NCBI GenBank assembly: GCA_012845835.1
Contig: JABAKD010000008.1
Span: 7,300,775 to 7,364,774, forward strand
Source: Undaria pinnatifida
Lineage: Eukaryota > Sar > Phaeophyceae > Laminariales > Alariaceae
DNA: 64,000 nt
Direction of reading: 5' to 3'
This document shows, in pieces, positions 59,851-64,000 of this stretch. Within the stretch, counting starts at the first letter, position 1. The number at the start of each line of letters is the position of its first letter. A program made the position numbers and the translations under genes. The notes under the pieces are model-generated. The model was not told the origin of the DNA. It searched no databases and saw only the letters and a program-made list of their open reading frames with translations.

Positions 59851-60166
59851 ACCCCAACCCCCGGCTCTCTCTCAGTATGTCAAGCGTTCGTCAACAACTG
59901 ACACCCCAGACGCCATACGTACCCCCCACCCGTGCTCGTGTCATGCCTCGCTCTTGCCTCGCGGAGTTTAACTCTTTTACCGCTCCGAAAAGTATCCCAC
60001 ACAAATGTCAAGAGAAAAAAAATTGAAAACCGTGGGTGCAGTTCTATTACGAAAGGGCTGGCTTTACACCCGCCGCATGCCGCGTATTTCTGGCACGTCG
60101 CGTTCAATTTTTAAACGCCAGGCATCAACAACGGTGCCTGATTTTGGTGCTGACTCCGACGATGAC

Positions 60167-60340
60167 ATGGCTGGAGAAGGCGGTGCCAAAGGCGAGGAAG
60201 GAGGAGCGCCATCTTCCATGATCGTGCAGTTTGCCACGCTGGAGGGAGAGAACAAGGGGCCTCAGATCGACGTCCCGCTGGGTTCGACGGTGCTACAGAT
60301 GGAGGAGCTCATGAACCAGCTGCTGGAGAACAAGGACAAG
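60167..60340 (+). CDS. NLE1: Notchless (NLE1/Rsa4) exon 1: start and NLE domain
   Basis: Notchless is a WD40 protein that acts with the AAA ATPase Midasin (Rea1) to release assembly factors from pre-60S ribosomal particles in the nucleus. The exon codes 58 residues: an acidic Gly-rich leader MAGEGGAKGEEGG, then MIVQFATLEGENKGPQIDVP and LQMEELMNQLLENKDK. This is the NLE domain, whose ubiquitin-like fold binds the Midasin MIDAS. Start chosen at the ATG just before the acidic leader; the frame is open upstream to 60005 but those codons lie in a repeated sequence. Donor AAG|GTGTGG, phase 0. The WD40 propeller is beyond the right edge. Confidence 0.88.
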
Positions 60341-63025
60341 GTGTGGAATGGGAAGGTTATTTTCATCAGCGGTACGGCCACAGCTTCGCCCGTGGCGCTA
60401 GATTGCGTTCCCCGTACAGCTCTAGAGATGGAATACGGCATACTAATACTCGTACTCGTGGTGTGCTGTGATGTACCACACCGAACGTAAATATCAGGTG
60501 TTTTGGGGTACATAAATGTAAACTCCAAAACGCCGTTACATTTCCGCCCGTAGTCACGTACGGCCACGGTGCCGCCCGTGACGCTAAGCCCGCGTTGCCC
60601 ATATAAGCGTAAGCAAGCATACGAGCGGGACACAAGGATCACTCCAGAACAAATTCCTCGTATGACGTAAAAAATACTTGTTGGTTCTCGATGGCCTTGC
60701 CAGCAAGCTCCTGTATCTCCGAAATGGAGGGGCGGTGGTGTGAAGGGATGCGCGGCAAAGAGTCTACTCGCGTAGCCAGCGGCCAACCGAGAATGATGGT
60801 GGGTTGGCACTTTGGGCATGTTCGTGCGCACGTGATATGTTGCAGTTTTACGTATAGTACGAATCTACTGTTGTGCTCGCCGGCTTCGTCAGTGGCCGGC
60901 CGATAGTGCTGTACTCTCAGGGTATGGTGGCTTGAGTGTAGGATGTGGCTTGCATGTGCGTACGTATCTATTGCTGTAGTTTGTCGTTCGAGAAGCGCGT
61001 ACTCACCTACTGTAAAGTAGTACCAGGTACTTTTCAGATGTGCTACTCCTGCCTGGTATGTACGTGTCACACCTGTGTCCTACTGCGCGTATCTATAATA
61101 TGATATATGATACTTTGCTGATGTAGAATCTGCTCTATATACGTCCAGGAAAACGTCCGCCCCCTCTGCAATGTCGTTCGCCCGATCGGCTGCCTAGATT
61201 TGAGACTTGAATCTAATTGCGATGAATGCTGGCTTTTTGGCTTTCCCGACGGGATCGTCGCGGGGATTGTCGGTCGTGCTCATTGAAGTACAGACATCAG
61301 CATATAGCACCTCTAACCGATGTATTTGCTAATCAGTGTGTACACCACCTTGGGCAGTCTTGGCAGTGTGTAGTCGGGATCCAAGTGCCAGATCTGCCTG
61401 TGCGCTGCTACTGCTGAGTGCAGAGTGCTGGCTGCTGGATGGTTGGGGTTCCCAAACCATGCGAGGCGGTATCCACGTGGGAGATGTCTGTTGTTTTTTC
61501 AATGTGACACCGCCTCGGGTTTGGGTCCATGCTCAGCACGCGACGGCGAGCACTCGGCACGGCATGAGTTTGTTCAATGTTGGGGCAAATGCTCTACACG
61601 CCACGGCCACGACTCGGCGCGACGTGATCCAAGTGCTAGGTCTGTATGTGCACTGCTGCTGCCGCTGAATTTCTGTGGCGTGTGTGATGTTCCGCAAGGG
61701 AGTTGAAAGTCTCGCCACATTTTACTCGACCAATGAGCCGTCTTTTTTAAAAACTTGAAACATACCTGGTACAGTATAATGGTAGTCAGCCACATTGCTG
61801 ACTCTCTCTCTTGGCATCGGCAACGGCTTGGGATTGGAGCAATGTTCAGTACGCGGTGGCCAGGACGCGGCACGAGTAAGACGTGCTGTAGTGTTCTGCA
61901 AGTTGGTGTCCCCAACCCTCTCTACCTATGCCGGGCGGCGGGGCTGAAACGCTCTGGATCGCGAGATCATGAACGGATTCGTCGTGGTGCGCTGTGATGT
62001 GCTGTGAGCAACCACTCTAAACGCAAATGTAAGGACCATTGGGAAATATGTTTCAAGTCCAAAAGGCCCTTACATTTTCGTCCGCAGTCACTGTTCTTAG
62101 GGTTGTCGGCGAATGCTCAGCACGCGACGGCCACTACTCCGCACGGCATGAGACCAAGCTTTCTGTCGGTTGTGCCGCCCACCCTCTATACCCATGCCGC
62201 GAGGCCGGGCTGAAACGCTCTAGATGACGAGATCATCTATACCGACAGACAGAATAGCAGCATTTAATTACATCTTTAAGAGTACCACGCAGCTTGCAGA
62301 GATGACTACGTATCGACCCTTAAATTGATCGAACTCACAGCTGACGTATTTGAAAAATTTCAAAAGACTTTTAAGGTTGTTAGTAGTAGTCACTGCAGAA
62401 CAGGAAATCCCGATTAATAGTAAGAAACTGGAACTATCGTCCAGGATAGATTATTTATCTGATACTGTGCGCGATCTACACTAACTTTCAGGATTGAAAA
62501 TATCGAAGGTATTGTTTTCCTGTAAAAGCCATGCCTGGCTTTCGTAGCGCTGCACCTGGTACGCGTTTTCATCGTGTGTGAGTGTCCTGTGTTGTATTCC
62601 GAACTTACAGCTATGATACGCACCCTAAACCTGCTCGTACTCAAACCTGGCACGTGCGTCGCTCTAAACGCTCTCGCCGCTGTGGCTTCCGTAGCCCCAA
62701 GCATGAGCATTAGCGCTGACCTTGGCGTTTTGACGACAAGGACTGCTTACAAGCCATGGGCTATGCGTTTTACCCCTTTAGGCGGAAGTAGGGAAGCATG
62801 CCACATTTTAATGTACCTGGTACCAGGTACCAGTTAAGCTGCGTGATACGTCGGCGCGCGTTTGTTCCATATGTCTCGTTCCTTCGTGAAGGATATATAG
62901 GTCAGCGACTCCGCTGGATGTTGCCAGGGTCAACCTGGCGATTTTCTAGTGGCGATTTCGCATACCTTTTTGTGATGTTCCTGCCGGACGAACTGTCTGC
63001 CGTCATTTTTCTTATTATCATTCAG
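60341..63025. repeat. NLE1 intron 1: CGCGACGGC..ACTC repeats and dispersed element
   Basis: GCTCAGCACGCGACGGC..ACTCGGCACGGCATGAG units recur at 61530-61570, 61585-61630, 61840-61885 and 62110-62150, some followed by CCACCCTCTATACC and GGGCTGAAACGCTC. A GCTTGCA..GATG element is at 62280-62365. No exon seen. Confidence 0.6.
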
Positions 63026-63095
63026 GTGCCGTACACCTTCTACGTGAAGGACACGGAAGTGATCGAGTCGCTAGAGCAAACCGTGACGGAGCTAG
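63026..63095 (+). CDS. NLE1: Notchless (NLE1/Rsa4) exon 2: NLE domain
   Basis: Codes VPYTFYVKDTEVIESLEQTV TELG split by donor GGAGCTAG|GTGAGC (phase 1). It continues exon 1 as NKDK-VPYTFYV, the family block LPYAFYISDQE in plants and PLAFFVHDAEI in human, with the Asp/Glu pair that contacts the Midasin MIDAS metal site conserved as KDTEV. Acceptor CATTCAG|GTG after a T-rich tract. The next exon (VLxIxYQPQAVFRVRPVxRC in relatives) is not in the window. Confidence 0.88.
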
Positions 63096-63423
63096 GTGAG
63101 CGCAGGGGGCATCAGTAGCCGCTCGCGCACGGAACATTCGCCTCAAGGATTTTTGCAGCAACGCGCTCGGGACTTCACGTTTTTGCTACTGCTAAAGACC
63201 CCGGGATACGACAAGGGGGAGGGTACCTCTGTTTTCACTTTGTACCCACGGGGTTTAGGCCGCTTGCGCGAGCGGCCCTGCTCCTTACCCAGAAACTCTG
63301 TTGGCGAAACGTAACAAACAGTTACGCGACGGTGTCTGTAACGGAACATGCGGGACCCGGCGCCACTCGCGCAAGATGCCCCGAACCGCGGACGTACAGA
63401 CCCTAAAAGTGCTCTTCCCACCG

Positions 63424-63612
63424 TAGCCACAGTAAACAATGATTATGATTCCACTCTAGTTCCAAGTAGCCGCAGTAAGCAATTATTATGATTCCACTCT
63501 AGTTCCAAGTAGCCACAGTAAACAATGGTTATGATTCCACTCTAGTTCCAAGTAGCCACAATGAACAATGATGATGATTCCACTCCAGTTCCAAGTAGCC
63601 ACAGTAAACGTG
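63424..63612. repeat. 43-bp tandem repeat, about 4.5 units (NLE1 intron 2)
   Basis: Units of AGCCACAGTAAACAATGATT plus ATGATTCCACTCTAGTTCCAAGT, nearly identical and head to tail with no unique spacers, so not a CRISPR array. Confidence 0.9.
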
Positions 63613-64000
63613 GGTACGGTGCTGTAAGGGTTTCCTGTTAACCCGTTGAGAACTAACTGCACCTCACGTTTGTGGGACGAAGTACTTGGAGTTAGTGCAA
63701 GAACATTTTTGCAGTGTAGTAGAAGGGTTAAAAAGAGCACCAAAAAAGCCCGCGTTTGACGCCGACGGCGAAGAGCGTACAAGCATGTTGATATCCTCTC
63801 ATGGTAGCGGGTGTACTGCGTGGAAGACCACATCACATCCAGCAATATTTACGCCCCCGAAACCCCGTTACCGCCAAAAGATGTCAGAGGAGACGGCAGG
63901 TTAGGCCTGTGACGGATGGCAGTCTAGACTCTTTGCCTCTCGGGGACGTGACAGGGAAGCACGTGTCGAAAGAAACGACGATTGAGTCATTCTACGGTAG

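Larger units (their letters stand above)
53988..60166. other. Intergenic region between the coiled-coil gene and NLE1
   Basis: Besides items listed separately, it holds a 141-bp tandem duplication (about 55947-56087 and 56088-56226; TAACGTAGAGCTATTTGTGT), a pogo-like element (55335-55490), and a GGAGCCCC-type element (59400-59765). 56590-57030 has a long plus-strand open frame without family match. No confident gene. Confidence 0.5.

Noticed and set aside
63424-63612. Regular 43-bp repeats resembling a CRISPR array
   Set aside because: No unique spacers and the locus is eukaryotic; it is a minisatellite.

Overview
This is nuclear DNA of a eukaryote with small, GC-rich exons scattered through very long, repeat-choked introns. 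Exons add up to about 7 kb of the 64 kb. Intron splice sites are clear (GT-AG, with a surprising share of GC-AG), and there are no operons, rRNA or tRNA genes that I can see. The protein style, intron density and intron size fit a large-genome protist or alga. A brown alga or another stramenopile is my best guess, but that is inference and the window does not prove it.

Three genes can be reconstructed by joining exons whose reading phases agree. (1) Minus strand, 37252 down to 813 and running off the left edge: the mismatch-repair protein MSH3. Sixteen exons are placed, from the initiator Met with a PCNA-binding PIP box to the start of the second half of the MutS core. The ATPase domain lies outside the window. 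One short exon (about 13 residues expected) between 4588 and 1429 was not found. (2) Plus strand, 37495 to at least 53987: nine phase-compatible exons giving about 1082 residues of a coiled-coil protein I do not recognise. It starts 242 bp from the MSH3 start codon, so the two genes are divergent and probably share a promoter. (3) Plus strand, 60167 to the right edge: the first two coding exons of Notchless (NLE1/Rsa4), a ribosome-assembly WD40 protein; only the N-terminal NLE domain is in the window. Between genes 2 and 3 lie about 6 kb with repeats and one plausible unassigned minus-strand exon (57380-57458).

The rest is repeats: PIF/Harbinger-like elements (24305-25078, a palindromic composite at 39400-40952, 58617-59411), a pogo-like CAGTAGT-ended family, at least five other dispersed families, long inverted repeats, minisatellites and long microsatellites.

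The most interesting points are: an apparent NZF/RanBP2-type, potentially ubiquitin-binding zinc finger spliced into the N-terminus of MSH3; decayed partial copies of real exons lying beside the genuine exons of MSH3 and NLE1, often with the splice site included; a cluster of AG|GCGAG donors (4 of about 27 introns); and a previously unnamed large coiled-coil gene head-to-head with MSH3.
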